This document shows, piece by piece, positions 1 through 7,368 of a DNA stretch of 43,341 nucleotides. The first letter of the stretch is position 1. Each line of letters starts with the position of its first letter. Origin of the DNA: a virus; IMG/VR virus record IMGVR_UViG_3300031231_000005, positions 1 through 43,341 of that record. One strand, 5' to 3'. Below the pieces are notes generated by a model that searched no databases, was not told the origin of the DNA, and saw nothing but the letters and a program-made list of their open reading frames with translations. A program made the position numbers and the translations under genes.

Positions 1-45
1 GCCCTTTCCATACTCAACCAGATGAGGACAGTCCTTGCTCACTGA
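1..45 (+). CDS. C-terminal end of an upstream gene, probably portal protein (partial)
   Basis: Frame 1 is open from base 1 and ends at TGA 43-45, giving the last 14 residues of a gene that begins before the window. The only clue to identity is position: in tailed phages the portal gene usually comes directly before a Mu gpF/SPP1 gp7-like minor head gene, which is what follows here. The next gene starts at TTG 35 inside this tail, an 11-base overlap that suggests translational coupling. The residues themselves are not diagnostic. Confidence 0.45.
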   Translation, partial: ALSILNQMRTVLAH

Positions 46-1006
46 CGAAGAGACGGAGAAGAGGGTCAACGAAGTCCTAGCGGGCCTCGTTGCAGCCTAC
101 TCCATCCTCCTCATGGGCAAGACGACGGCTCAGCTGAAGGACCTGAGCCGTAGAATAGTCAGCGACTCAAGACGAGACCACATACCCATACTCGACCAAG
201 CCTACATAGCAGGTAGAGTGGCCTCTATCCTAGGGCCGAACAAAGTGAAGACGATGTCAGCCGACGCTATTACGGACTGGCTGGCAACCTCTGATTTTGA
301 ACTAACGCCTACTGACGACACCCATCTGGACTCTCTCAAGAGAGACACCGGTAGGTGGATAGACGGAAGAACAGGCGTATGGACAGCCGCGGTGGGAAAG
401 ACCTTCAGCAAGGCTGACCGTGATTGGACCGCATACCTCTCATCGAACAGCTTTGATGACGCAGGAATCCACGCCGCGAAGAGAGCAGGTGCGGTCGAAG
501 AGCTGATGGGCTCCATGTTCGAATTAGCACCAACCTTTAAACACGAGGCCCAAAGACTGCTGCAAACGGAAGTGGTGAGCTACTTCCAGCAAGGTCAAGT
601 GGCCCATAGAAGTAAAGACGAATACGTATATAAAATACCTAGAGCGGCCGCATGCTCACAATGCATACGGCTACATATCGGACCGGATGGACGACCGAAA
701 GTTTATAGACTGGGGGACGTCCTAGGGAATTCCAACGTCGGAGCTCCCGCCTACGCATGGCGGTTCACGATTGGACCAGTTCACCCACACTGCTATTGTG
801 TGCTGTACCACAAAGATAGCAATGATCTAGACAAGGTACCCGGCTTTGACGCTGACGGCCTGTTTAAGTCTGTCAGTCACTGTGGGGATATCAAAGAATT
901 GACCCTTTACGACGACCAGCTATCCCTGTTGGATGAGATCCACGACTCACCAGCCCTTGCGGAGATGCACAAGATCATCACCGCCGTCCTAGACTCCACC
1001 CACTGA
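35..1006 (+). CDS. Mu gpF-like minor head / head morphogenesis protein
   Basis: 323 residues. The C-terminal third carries a cysteine/histidine pattern: ACSQC near residues 207-211, then GPVHPHCYC near 248-256. This pattern is characteristic of the Mu gpF/SPP1 gp7-like minor head proteins, which sit inside the capsid near the portal and act in head assembly or DNA ejection. The N-terminal half is mostly helical and without recognised motifs. The TTG start is supported by a GAGGA Shine-Dalgarno at 24-28, six bases upstream; the next in-frame ATG (113) would remove 26 residues. It lies between the presumed portal and the prohead protease, the usual place for this family. Confidence 0.8.
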   Translation: MLTDEETEKRVNEVLAGLVAAYSILLMGKTTAQLKDLSRRIVSDSRRDHIPILDQAYIAGRVASILGPNKVKTMSADAITDWLATSDFELTPTDDTHLDSLKRDTGRWIDGRTGVWTAAVGKTFSKADRDWTAYLSSNSFDDAGIHAAKRAGAVEELMGSMFELAPTFKHEAQRLLQTEVVSYFQQGQVAHRSKDEYVYKIPRAAACSQCIRLHIGPDGRPKVYRLGDVLGNSNVGAPAYAWRFTIGPVHPHCYCVLYHKDSNDLDKVPGFDADGLFKSVSHCGDIKELTLYDDQLSLLDEIHDSPALAEMHKIITAVLDSTH

Positions 1007-1020
1007 CCTAATAGAAATAG

Positions 1021-1089
1021 CTCCCGTTCTGTGCGGGAGGCGCTCGAGAGGTTCCGCGAAGCAAACGGAGCCTCGCGGGTCAACCTCTC
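1021..1089 (+). promoter_or_regulatory. Two consecutive stem-loops in the leader of the prohead protease gene
   Basis: A 6-bp hairpin (1021-1026 with 1034-1039) is followed by a long one. In the second, 1046-1053 pairs perfectly with 1082-1089 and 1054-1059 pairs with 1073-1078, separated by a three-base bulge. The ATG at 1090 comes directly after the 3' arm. The start has no Shine-Dalgarno at normal distance: a GAGG (1048-1051) lies in the 5' arm and a GGAG (1067-1070) in the loop. Folding could therefore control access to, or the effective spacing of, the ribosome site. The function is inferred. Confidence 0.55.
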
Positions 1090-1800
1090 ATGTCAAAAGA
1101 CTTCGAGCCGACCGACTTTCGCCAATCACTGGTCCACTTGGATCTGTTCAAGGCCACAGCAGTCGAAGGTTCTGACGGTGACTGGACCTTCCAAGGCGTA
1201 GCCTCGGACGAATCCGCCGACGTTGAAGGGGACGAACTACTCAAGAACATCATGGACCTTTCGTACGCCCAAACACGGGGCTACGTGAACTGGAACCACA
1301 GCCAAGAGCCCTCTGACCAGTTGGGCTTCTTGACCAAATGCCACATCATCGCCGGTGAGCAAGTGCTCTCGGACCTGTCGAAGTCGATGGGGCAAACCCT
1401 CAGCCCGACCGCCTCAGTGTACGTGGAAGGCCAGCTCTACAAGAACGTCAGTAAGGCCAAGGACGTTTACGACGTTCTTAGATCCGCCCCCGCCTTCTCC
1501 CCTGGAATGGGCATTTCGCTAGAGGGTGGACTCGCGAGAAACACAGCCACCGGGAAGTTGGTCAAAGCGGTAGTACGCGGCATCGCCATCACACCGAAAC
1601 CAGCCCATCCCCTCACGATGATGAAGCTCCGCAAGTCATTGGAGCAAGTCACGGGAGAGCTGGCTAAAACAGAACCGGGTCCCCAAGCCTACTCCTTTGA
1701 TGAGGCCGTTCTTTGGGTACTACGCCAGCGGCCGAACTGGAACTACGGATTGGCCACTAAGTTCGTCACGTACACTCAGCAAAAGACGCAAGGAGTCTAG
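1090..1800 (+). CDS. Prohead (head maturation) protease
   Basis: 236 residues. The first half has the layout of phage head maturation proteases: a GVASDESADVEGD strand region near residues 36-48, a WNHS motif with the candidate catalytic histidine at 70, and GMGISLEGG with the candidate serine at 143. The family has a herpesvirus-assemblin-like fold and cuts scaffold and capsid precursor during maturation. The gene precedes a scaffold-like protein and the major capsid protein, the classical order. ATG 1090 is the only standard start between the upstream in-frame TAG (1018) and the conserved region; its ribosome site is unusual (see the leader hairpins). The exact peptidase family (S78-like or other) cannot be settled by eye. 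Confidence 0.78.
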   Translation: MSKDFEPTDFRQSLVHLDLFKATAVEGSDGDWTFQGVASDESADVEGDELLKNIMDLSYAQTRGYVNWNHSQEPSDQLGFLTKCHIIAGEQVLSDLSKSMGQTLSPTASVYVEGQLYKNVSKAKDVYDVLRSAPAFSPGMGISLEGGLARNTATGKLVKAVVRGIAITPKPAHPLTMMKLRKSLEQVTGELAKTEPGPQAYSFDEAVLWVLRQRPNWNYGLATKFVTYTQQKTQGV

Positions 1801-1803
1801 GCA

Positions 1804-2454
1804 ATGACTGAACAATCGAAGACCGGTGACGCCTCGGCTCCTGCCGCCGCGATCACAGAGGAAGACCTGATCAAGTCCCTTCGGGAACTGGAAGGCAAGA
1901 AGGACGAGCCCGCCGCGGCGACTGCTCCGACTGAAGTCACCACCTCGACCTTGACCAAGACCGCCAAGGAAGTCGTCGCCGAACAAGGCTCGGAAGAGCT
2001 GAAGAAGGCGATCAACGTTTCCAGTGTTCTGGGTGAGGCTGTCTCGCTCATGGGCCTGCATGTCGACCAATCCTTGAAGGTGCTCGAGAAGTCCATCAAG
2101 GCCGGCGGCGAACGCGACCTCTCCTTCGCGTCCATCTTGACCTCGATGAACAAGACCATCGAGACCCTGGCCGAGAAGGTGGAAGCCTTCGGCAAGGAAC
2201 CGACAGCCTCGGCGACGCAACGTCCCGTCACAGCCAAGACTGGCGAAGTCCTGGCCAAGTCTGCGGACGGTGACAAGCCAGAACTGAAGCCGGAAGCTGT
2301 CCGCGCCCAAGTGCTAGCGGGCCTGCTGAACCTTCAGAAGACCGCACCGATGGGCTCGCAAGAGCAAGCTGGCTACGTCAACGCGACCGTCAAGTTCGAG
2401 TCGACGGGCTCTATCGACGACCTCACGCTCGCTAAGGCAATGAAGGCCGCCTGA
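1804..2454 (+). CDS. Probable capsid scaffolding protein
   Basis: 216 residues, rich in Ala, Glu, Lys and Thr, with no cysteine. The N-terminal 60 residues are acidic and low in complexity, and residues about 65-140 look helical or coiled-coil (for example QSLKVLEKSIKAGGERDL). Small, charged, helix-rich proteins between prohead protease and capsid are typically scaffolds that guide shell assembly and are then degraded. No sequence motif proves this; the call rests on composition and position. Codon use is clean (few AGA, ATA or CTA codons), like the capsid gene, suggesting high expression. It starts three bases after the protease stop. Confidence 0.6.
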   Translation: MTEQSKTGDASAPAAAITEEDLIKSLRELEGKKDEPAAATAPTEVTTSTLTKTAKEVVAEQGSEELKKAINVSSVLGEAVSLMGLHVDQSLKVLEKSIKAGGERDLSFASILTSMNKTIETLAEKVEAFGKEPTASATQRPVTAKTGEVLAKSADGDKPELKPEAVRAQVLAGLLNLQKTAPMGSQEQAGYVNATVKFESTGSIDDLTLAKAMKAA

Positions 2455-2518
2455 TAGGCATTGAGCCTAGCAGTACAGTGACAACCGAAGCCGCCGGACC
2501 TCCGGCACGGAGAAACAG

Positions 2519-3889
2519 ATGAAAACTGGCATCGAGGATGTGGACGGCTTCGGCGAGAGCACCGCGGCTGATCTTGGCGAACTGCGCAAGGCTCTTGAGA
2601 TCGGCTACCAGCAACCAACGACCGGCCAGGGCTTCGACGCTCTGCGGGTTGAGTCGCTGGACGCCACCCTCAAGAGCCTGACCTTCACAGCCCAACACGT
2701 GAAGCTCTGGAACTTGATTCCGAAGGACACCGCCTACTCCACCGTCGAGGAATATAACAAGCTCCTCGCCTACGGATCGCAAGGCGGCGGCTTCGTGAGT
2801 TCTGGCGCTCTGCCGGAAGAAGAAGACAGCACATACGAACGTGCGGACCAGAAGGTCAAGTATCTGGGGACGACCCGCGCGGTCCATCACCCAGCGACCT
2901 TGGTCCGTTCGGTCCCGCCGGACCTGATCGCCCAAGAGACCCAGAACGGGGCCCTCTGGCTGATGGGCAAGGCGAACACCGGCATGTACTACGGCGACGC
3001 CGCCTCGGTGCCGCTGGAATGGAACGGCCTGACCAAGCAGATCATCGACGGTTCTGGGATCGTGATCGACTGCCTGGGCCTGCCGCTCTCGTCCTCGCAC
3101 ATCGAAGACGCGACCCAGCAAGCCTACGAGAACTTCGGCGTTCCCACCAAGCTGCTCTCGAACAGCAAGGTTTTCGCCGACTTCTCCAAGCAATACCAAC
3201 AATACCAACGCTGGACCGCCCCAAGCGGTCAAGCCGGCGTCGCTGGTACTCCGCTGACAGGCTGGGCCACCCAAACGGGTGAAGTCGGCTTCGAGACGGA
3301 CATCTTCGTCAAGCAAGGCGGCCTCGCCCCGGCTACCGCGACTCACCTGAAAGCCCCTCCGGCACCGACCCTGGCCACCGCCAACCCAGGCGCTACAGTC
3401 GGTTCGCTCTGGCTCTCTTCGGACGCGGGTGCGTACAAGTACCAAATCACCGCCATCAACCAATACGGTGAATCGGCTCCTTGCACCATCTCGGGTGCGG
3501 TCACACTGGCGGCCGGCGAGTCGGTCAACCTGACCATCACGGACGGCGGCGGCGCTTACCCAGCCACAGCCTACCGCATCTACCGCACGGAAAAGGCCGG
3601 CGCGCTCACCTACTACACCCAGAAGCAAGAGCCGAGAGCCAAGACGAGTGGCCTCTACATTGCCACAACCGTCTCGGCGGACCTGAACGCCTGGCGTCCA
3701 CGGACTTTCTCGGCCCTGATGCTGGACCTCACGCCGCAGTCGCTGACTTTCAAGCAACTGGCACCCATGCTGAAGATGAACCTGGCGATCGTCTCGCCAG
3801 CCATCCGCTGGATGCAGCTGCTCTACGGCACCCCGATCGTCTTCGCTCCGAAGAAGAACGTTGTGCTGAAGAACATCGGCACCGCCTAA
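2519..3889 (+). CDS. Major capsid protein with an Ig/FN3-like insertion
   Basis: 456 residues. It follows protease and scaffold and is followed by a strong terminator, as expected for the most abundant virion protein. Residues 1-275 and about 385-456 appear to form the shell protein. Residues about 279-384 look like an inserted Ig or fibronectin-III-like domain: a proline-rich entry (PPAPTLATANPG), the FN3-like strand pattern YKYQITAINQYGESAP, and TAYRIYRTEKAGALTYYT. Such domains on capsids are usually surface-exposed and may bind host surface sugars weakly. GGAG at 2509-2512 places the ribosome six bases before ATG 2519. Codons are strongly biased, consistent with high expression. Confidence 0.8.
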   Translation: MKTGIEDVDGFGESTAADLGELRKALEIGYQQPTTGQGFDALRVESLDATLKSLTFTAQHVKLWNLIPKDTAYSTVEEYNKLLAYGSQGGGFVSSGALPEEEDSTYERADQKVKYLGTTRAVHHPATLVRSVPPDLIAQETQNGALWLMGKANTGMYYGDAASVPLEWNGLTKQIIDGSGIVIDCLGLPLSSSHIEDATQQAYENFGVPTKLLSNSKVFADFSKQYQQYQRWTAPSGQAGVAGTPLTGWATQTGEVGFETDIFVKQGGLAPATATHLKAPPAPTLATANPGATVGSLWLSSDAGAYKYQITAINQYGESAPCTISGAVTLAAGESVNLTITDGGGAYPATAYRIYRTEKAGALTYYTQKQEPRAKTSGLYIATTVSADLNAWRPRTFSALMLDLTPQSLTFKQLAPMLKMNLAIVSPAIRWMQLLYGTPIVFAPKKNVVLKNIGTA

Positions 3890-3915
3890 GACTAACTAGG
3901 CCAGTTAAGAGTATT

Positions 3916-3941
3916 AAGGGCGGGGTAACTCCCGCCCTTTT
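3916..3941 (+). terminator. Rho-independent terminator after the capsid gene
   Basis: A perfect 9-bp stem (3916-3924 with 3931-3939, GC-rich) closes a six-base loop and runs into a short T tract (3938-3941). It lies 27 bases after the capsid stop codon and 18 bases before the next start. It would separate abundant capsid transcription from the head completion genes, allowing partial readthrough. Confidence 0.85.
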
Positions 3942-3958
3942 CTCATAGAGGAAGCGCC

Positions 3959-4471
3959 ATGAAGGTCAGACACGAGTACCTCAAGGGTGAGACAGTCACC
4001 ACAAGTATGGGATTGTTGATACTCGACGACAAGGGTTTGGTCACGAACCTGAAGAAGTTGAAGATCGACGGCCAGCAACTCATCGACACCCTCCCAGGCT
4101 TTATCAACGGAGACCTTTATGGGGACCCTATCGAGTCTTCGGAAGACCCAGAATCCCAAGCGGAAGCCGCCGAGGAAGAACCCGAAAATCCGGCCCTTGC
4201 GGAAGGGGAAGAATCCGAGCTCGTCCCTGAGATCGAGAAGGTGGATCTAGACCCGAACCAGGATGGAGTAGAAGCGGCCGACAAGGCCATCTACGAGACC
4301 ATCACACGGTTGACCGAGGCCGGAGCTACGATGAACTCCGAAGGCTACATCGCCATGCCGGAGCTGAACGAAGAGCTCAAGAAGATTGGCATGGAAGCAA
4401 TCACCGGAGCCCGACGGAAGCAAGTCACAGACAAGTTCAGAGCCCTGGAAGCGAGCCAGCAACCTGAATGA
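3959..4471 (+). CDS. Unrecognised acidic head-region protein
   Basis: 170 residues, not recognised. The N-terminal 65 residues look globular. Residues about 60-100 are very acidic (runs of Glu, Asp, Ala and Pro), probably disordered. The C-terminal 65 residues return to a charged helical pattern. It sits between the capsid terminator and the head-tail connector genes, where decoration, head-completion or small connector proteins are often found. AGAGGAAG about 3950 is its ribosome site, and it shares an ATGA overlap with the next gene (4468-4471). No function is claimed. Confidence 0.7.
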   Translation: MKVRHEYLKGETVTTSMGLLILDDKGLVTNLKKLKIDGQQLIDTLPGFINGDLYGDPIESSEDPESQAEAAEEEPENPALAEGEESELVPEIEKVDLDPNQDGVEAADKAIYETITRLTEAGATMNSEGYIAMPELNEELKKIGMEAITGARRKQVTDKFRALEASQQPE

Positions 4472-4908
4472 AGGCCAACCACCTCCCAAAAGCGGAGGAG
4501 TTGGGCGGTGATAAGCCGCTAGAAGACAAAGAGCAGGCCCTGATCAAGGCGATCAGGGCCACTCACCTCCTCACAGGTAAATTCCTAGAAGTGGTGGACA
4601 AGGACGAGGCCGTTATGCTCTCGTCCACACCCTACGTATTGAGGTGGCCTGCAAACAGTGCGCCGACGGCCTACTCCAAAGATGGCCAGACTGCCACCTT
4701 AGACTATGATTACTACCACAACACCATCTACCCAGATTTGGACACAGAGGAATACATAGTCTCTTACCAAACTGGATACTCCCCAACGAACGTACCCGCT
4801 GTGGTGAAAGAACTCATACGCCTCCTGGGCAATTGGTTCCTGCTTAAGGAAGACGATCTGCGAGGGGAAATCCTGGCAGTAGCCGAAGCAGTGAAGAGGG
4901 TGAGATGA
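4468..4908 (+). CDS. Probable head-tail connector (adaptor-like) protein
   Basis: 146 residues. The pattern of an early helix ALIKAIRATHLLTGK, a middle beta region, then YQTGYSPTNVPAVVKELIRL near residues 100-122 resembles the gp6-like connector family, in which helices pack against the portal and a Y-x-T/S-G strand precedes the last helices. These proteins form a ring below the portal. It begins within the stop of the previous gene (ATGA) and overlaps the next by four bases, so the connector genes are likely translated together. The family call is by pattern only. Confidence 0.6.
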   Translation: MKANHLPKAEELGGDKPLEDKEQALIKAIRATHLLTGKFLEVVDKDEAVMLSSTPYVLRWPANSAPTAYSKDGQTATLDYDYYHNTIYPDLDTEEYIVSYQTGYSPTNVPAVVKELIRLLGNWFLLKEDDLRGEILAVAEAVKRVR

Positions 4909-5549
4909 CCAAGCTAGTCGAAAGAGCCCTCGTCAAAGACCTGCTGCAGATTGCTAGAGCTGACACCTTCGAGGATGCTCGCATCGACAGCATGATAGAA
5001 CTCCTCACAGAGGACGTGGAACACTACTGCAGACGTAAATTCACCAAGGCCGATCGGGTGGAATACTACCGTAGTTACGACCAAATGTTTAACGATCCTG
5101 ACCCTCAGTACGTCTGGTTGGACGGGCCCGTCGACACGGGAAGCCCCTTTGGAATCGTTTGGTCGCCGAACATGAGACACGCCACGGCAGGAGTCACACT
5201 GCAACCAGAAGACTATACCTTGGACGCAGAACAGGGACTTCTGATGATCTCAGGAGCATCGGGACTGGCGCAATCTCTTATCCCCATCGGATTTGGGGGG
5301 AGGCTGTACGGATATGCAGCACAGGGCTTTCAAGTCGCCTACACAGGCGGATATGCGGTTACGATCAACCCAGGAATTGACCCAGCCGATCCCATGGACG
5401 ACTTCGGAGTTACCCAAGTCCCTTCAGGCTTGAAGTACGTCCTAGCCTCCAAGATCTCAGAGGACTTCCAAGATAGAAAGAAACTTCTGCCTTTCACGGA
5501 CGACCAGAAATTACGCCTGAACCCATATAGGAAGAAGGACATCCTCTAA
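4905..5549 (+). CDS. Probable gp6-like head-tail connector protein
   Basis: 214 residues. The N-terminus (VKDLLQIARADTFEDARIDS, then helices ending in VEHYCRRKF near residue 43) matches the helical opening typical of HK97 gp6/SPP1 gp15-like connectors. A long beta-rich middle follows (residues 55-150), then VAYTGGYAV near 145-153 and a final helical segment with VPSGLKYVLASKISEDFQD. It is larger than most family members because of the middle region. This is the second connector-like gene in a row, so the two may form stacked or mixed rings. Confidence 0.68.
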   Translation: MTKLVERALVKDLLQIARADTFEDARIDSMIELLTEDVEHYCRRKFTKADRVEYYRSYDQMFNDPDPQYVWLDGPVDTGSPFGIVWSPNMRHATAGVTLQPEDYTLDAEQGLLMISGASGLAQSLIPIGFGGRLYGYAAQGFQVAYTGGYAVTINPGIDPADPMDDFGVTQVPSGLKYVLASKISEDFQDRKKLLPFTDDQKLRLNPYRKKDIL

Positions 5550-6088
5550 TGAGCTTGGTAGTCGAAACGGGCTCAGGTTCCGCCACAGCCAACTCATATA
5601 ACGACGCAGCCGGCGTTACTGTTCTGTTGGTGGGGACGCCGTACGCAGCGACTTGGGAAGCATTAGAAGATAAAGACAGCGCGGCTATAGCCGCCACTAT
5701 CTTCATGGACATCAAATTTAGGTACTACGGCCAGACCCTGTTTACCATACAAGCCTTACAATGGCCAAGGACCAAGAACTTGGACGGTCAGGGTAATCCG
5801 ATAGCTCCGGGGACCATGCCGCTGGAACTATTGAAAGCTCACGCCCTGGTGTCAGGAATGATGAGCCAAGACCCGGACCTATTTGGGGAATCCTTCGAAG
5901 GCCAGATCCCACTGAAGCAATTCACCTCAGACACCCTGTCTCTTCAATTCGGGGACCCCACCAAAGGCTCCATAGAGCAGGTGCTGGGAGCTCGTTTTAC
6001 CGGCGTGGAACTCCTGATAAGGCCGATAGGAACGAGGAAAGACGGCGAGTTCCTGGACACCTCCAAGCAATCTATAGTGCGGAGATAG
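5549..6088 (+). CDS. DnaT-like domain structural protein, probable head-tail adaptor
   Basis: 179 residues. The start (MSLVVETGSGSATANSY, then a helix and YAATWEALEDKDSAAI) and the ALQWPR motif near residues 70-75 match a family commonly annotated in phages as a putative DnaT-like ssDNA-binding protein. In phage genomes these genes sit in the neck region, so a structural adaptor role is more likely than replication. The gene starts at the last base of the previous stop and ends three bases before the next start. Confidence 0.65.
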   Translation: MSLVVETGSGSATANSYNDAAGVTVLLVGTPYAATWEALEDKDSAAIAATIFMDIKFRYYGQTLFTIQALQWPRTKNLDGQGNPIAPGTMPLELLKAHALVSGMMSQDPDLFGESFEGQIPLKQFTSDTLSLQFGDPTKGSIEQVLGARFTGVELLIRPIGTRKDGEFLDTSKQSIVRR

Positions 6089-6091
6089 TTC

Positions 6092-6463
6092 ATGAGCCTG
6101 CGCTACGCGATCAAAGCTGGTTTGAGAACCGCCTTTAGGGCGGTGGGAAACTCGAAAGAGATCATCAGCTACATGGTAAGGGGACCATCCGCCTATGACG
6201 AAGATACCATGGGCATCGGATATCCCCTACTGGTACAATACAACCAGATCCCCACCATACCTGTGGCCTTCTCGTCCGAAGAGATCGACGGGGACACAAT
6301 CCGACCCAAAGACACCAAGCTGCTTATCCAATCCTTCCGACTGCCCAAAAGACCAGAACAGAACGACGCCGTTATCCGACCCGATGGAACCACATGGGAA
6401 GTGATGGGCCTGGTGTCTGATCTAACTGACGCTGGATACCTGGTACACATCCGCGGAACCTAG
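6092..6463 (+). CDS. Probable head closure (stopper) protein
   Basis: 123 residues, mostly beta strand by pattern (PLLVQYNQIPTIPVAF, TKLLIQSFRLPKRP, TTWEVMGLVSDL). Its size, its place after the connectors and before a gp10-like neck protein, and its beta-barrel-like pattern agree with head-closure proteins of the HK97 gp7/SPP1 gp16 type, which plug the portal after DNA packaging. No diagnostic motif was seen, so this rests mainly on gene order. Confidence 0.55.
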   Translation: MSLRYAIKAGLRTAFRAVGNSKEIISYMVRGPSAYDEDTMGIGYPLLVQYNQIPTIPVAFSSEEIDGDTIRPKDTKLLIQSFRLPKRPEQNDAVIRPDGTTWEVMGLVSDLTDAGYLVHIRGT

Positions 6464-6473
6464 TAAGCTACCC

Positions 6474-6505
6474 CCTCGATGCGCAGGTAATGCGACACAT
6501 CGAGG
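6474..6505 (+). promoter_or_regulatory. Hairpin that buries the ribosome site of the following TTG-start gene
   Basis: An 8-bp perfect stem (6474-6481 with 6498-6505) is extended by three more pairs (6482-6484 with 6492-6494) across a three-base bulge. The 3' arm contains the GAGG (6502-6505) that serves as Shine-Dalgarno for TTG 6515. When folded, this would hide the ribosome site, and translation of the upstream gene ending at 6463 would not by itself open it. Function inferred. Confidence 0.55.
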
Positions 6506-6514
6506 CACTAAGAC

Positions 6515-6955
6515 TTGGGCGCTTTCAAAGACAGCCTTAAGAAGTTCAAGCTGAAGACGGAAACACGAATAAACCGTGTGACCACCAGCATCGTTGTGAA
6601 AGTCAGCGAATCTTTGGTGGATCTGTCGCCCGTAGGTGATCCGTCTTACTGGCAACACCCAGCGCCTCCAGGCTATAAGCCGGGTCATTTCAAGGCCAAT
6701 TGGCAGTACGGGTTCAACCACATACCGACCTCTGAAATAGCGGGTGTGGACCCGGACGGAGCTCAGACTAAAGCATACATAAAATCAGCTCTGCCAGCCG
6801 TTATGAATGGCACTCACTATTTGGCCAACAAAGTCCCCTACGCACTCCGAATAGAATACGGATGGAGTAGACAAGCCCCACAGGGTGTTGTGGCCCTGAC
6901 ATTGCTCAAGTTGGACAGGATAGTGAGGCAATCGGTGGCGGAAGCCCAAAAATGA
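6515..6955 (+). CDS. HK97 gp10-like neck / tail completion protein
   Basis: 146 residues. The motif VDLSPVGDPSYWQHPAPPGY followed by KPGHFKANWQ (residues about 31-66) and the later HYLANKVPYALRIEYGWS (about 101-118) are hallmarks of the gp10-like/minor tail family, in which SPVDTG..KANW and a Y-A..iE.G segment recur. These proteins join the head connector to the tail terminator. TTG 6515 follows GAGG by nine bases, and that site lies in a hairpin. No earlier in-frame ATG exists. It overlaps the next gene by four bases. Confidence 0.75.
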   Translation: MGAFKDSLKKFKLKTETRINRVTTSIVVKVSESLVDLSPVGDPSYWQHPAPPGYKPGHFKANWQYGFNHIPTSEIAGVDPDGAQTKAYIKSALPAVMNGTHYLANKVPYALRIEYGWSRQAPQGVVALTLLKLDRIVRQSVAEAQK

Positions 6956-7356
6956 GTCTAGACTACATCAGAAAAGCGCTGGTGAACAGACTCTTAACCA
7001 TGGATTCAGTTCCGTTTCCGACGCAACAAGAGAACGATAACCAACCCTCGGACCCGGGTCAGCCATACCAAATGGTGAACCTTATGCCGGGTGAACCAGA
7101 CAACCCGACGATGGGAGACGACTTCTATCGTGAACTGGGGTACTTGCAAATTACCCTAGTCTATCCGCTAGGAACGGGACCTGGCCTCGCTCTGGCGAGA
7201 GCTGTGTTGATACGATCAACCTTCTACCGAGGTCTTACACTGACTTCGGGTCCAGTGAGACTTCAAGTGGATAGAACGCCCGAAATAGCCCCAGCGTTTC
7301 GCGACGCGGACAGGTACAGATTGCCGGTTCGTATTCGCTACTTCGCCAACATCTGA
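6952..7356 (+). CDS. Tail terminator-like protein (DUF4128-like)
   Basis: 134 residues. Helix MSLDYIRKALVNRLLTM, then a VPFPTQQENDNQPSD segment, YLQITLVYPLGTGPG (about 64-78) and a closing RYRLPVRIRYF strand follow the usual layout of phage tail terminator/minor tail proteins of the DUF4128 type. These form the ring that stops tail tube growth and docks to the neck. Position directly before the tail tube gene agrees. ATGA overlap with the upstream gene. Confidence 0.7.
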   Translation: MSLDYIRKALVNRLLTMDSVPFPTQQENDNQPSDPGQPYQMVNLMPGEPDNPTMGDDFYRELGYLQITLVYPLGTGPGLALARAVLIRSTFYRGLTLTSGPVRLQVDRTPEIAPAFRDADRYRLPVRIRYFANI

Positions 7357-7368
7357 CCGGAGACAGTC

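Noticed and set aside
2432-3757. 441-residue open frame on the - strand
   Set aside because: It is the mirror of the capsid gene in a GC-biased region, is Arg/Gly/Val-rich with no protein-like pattern, and has no ribosome site.
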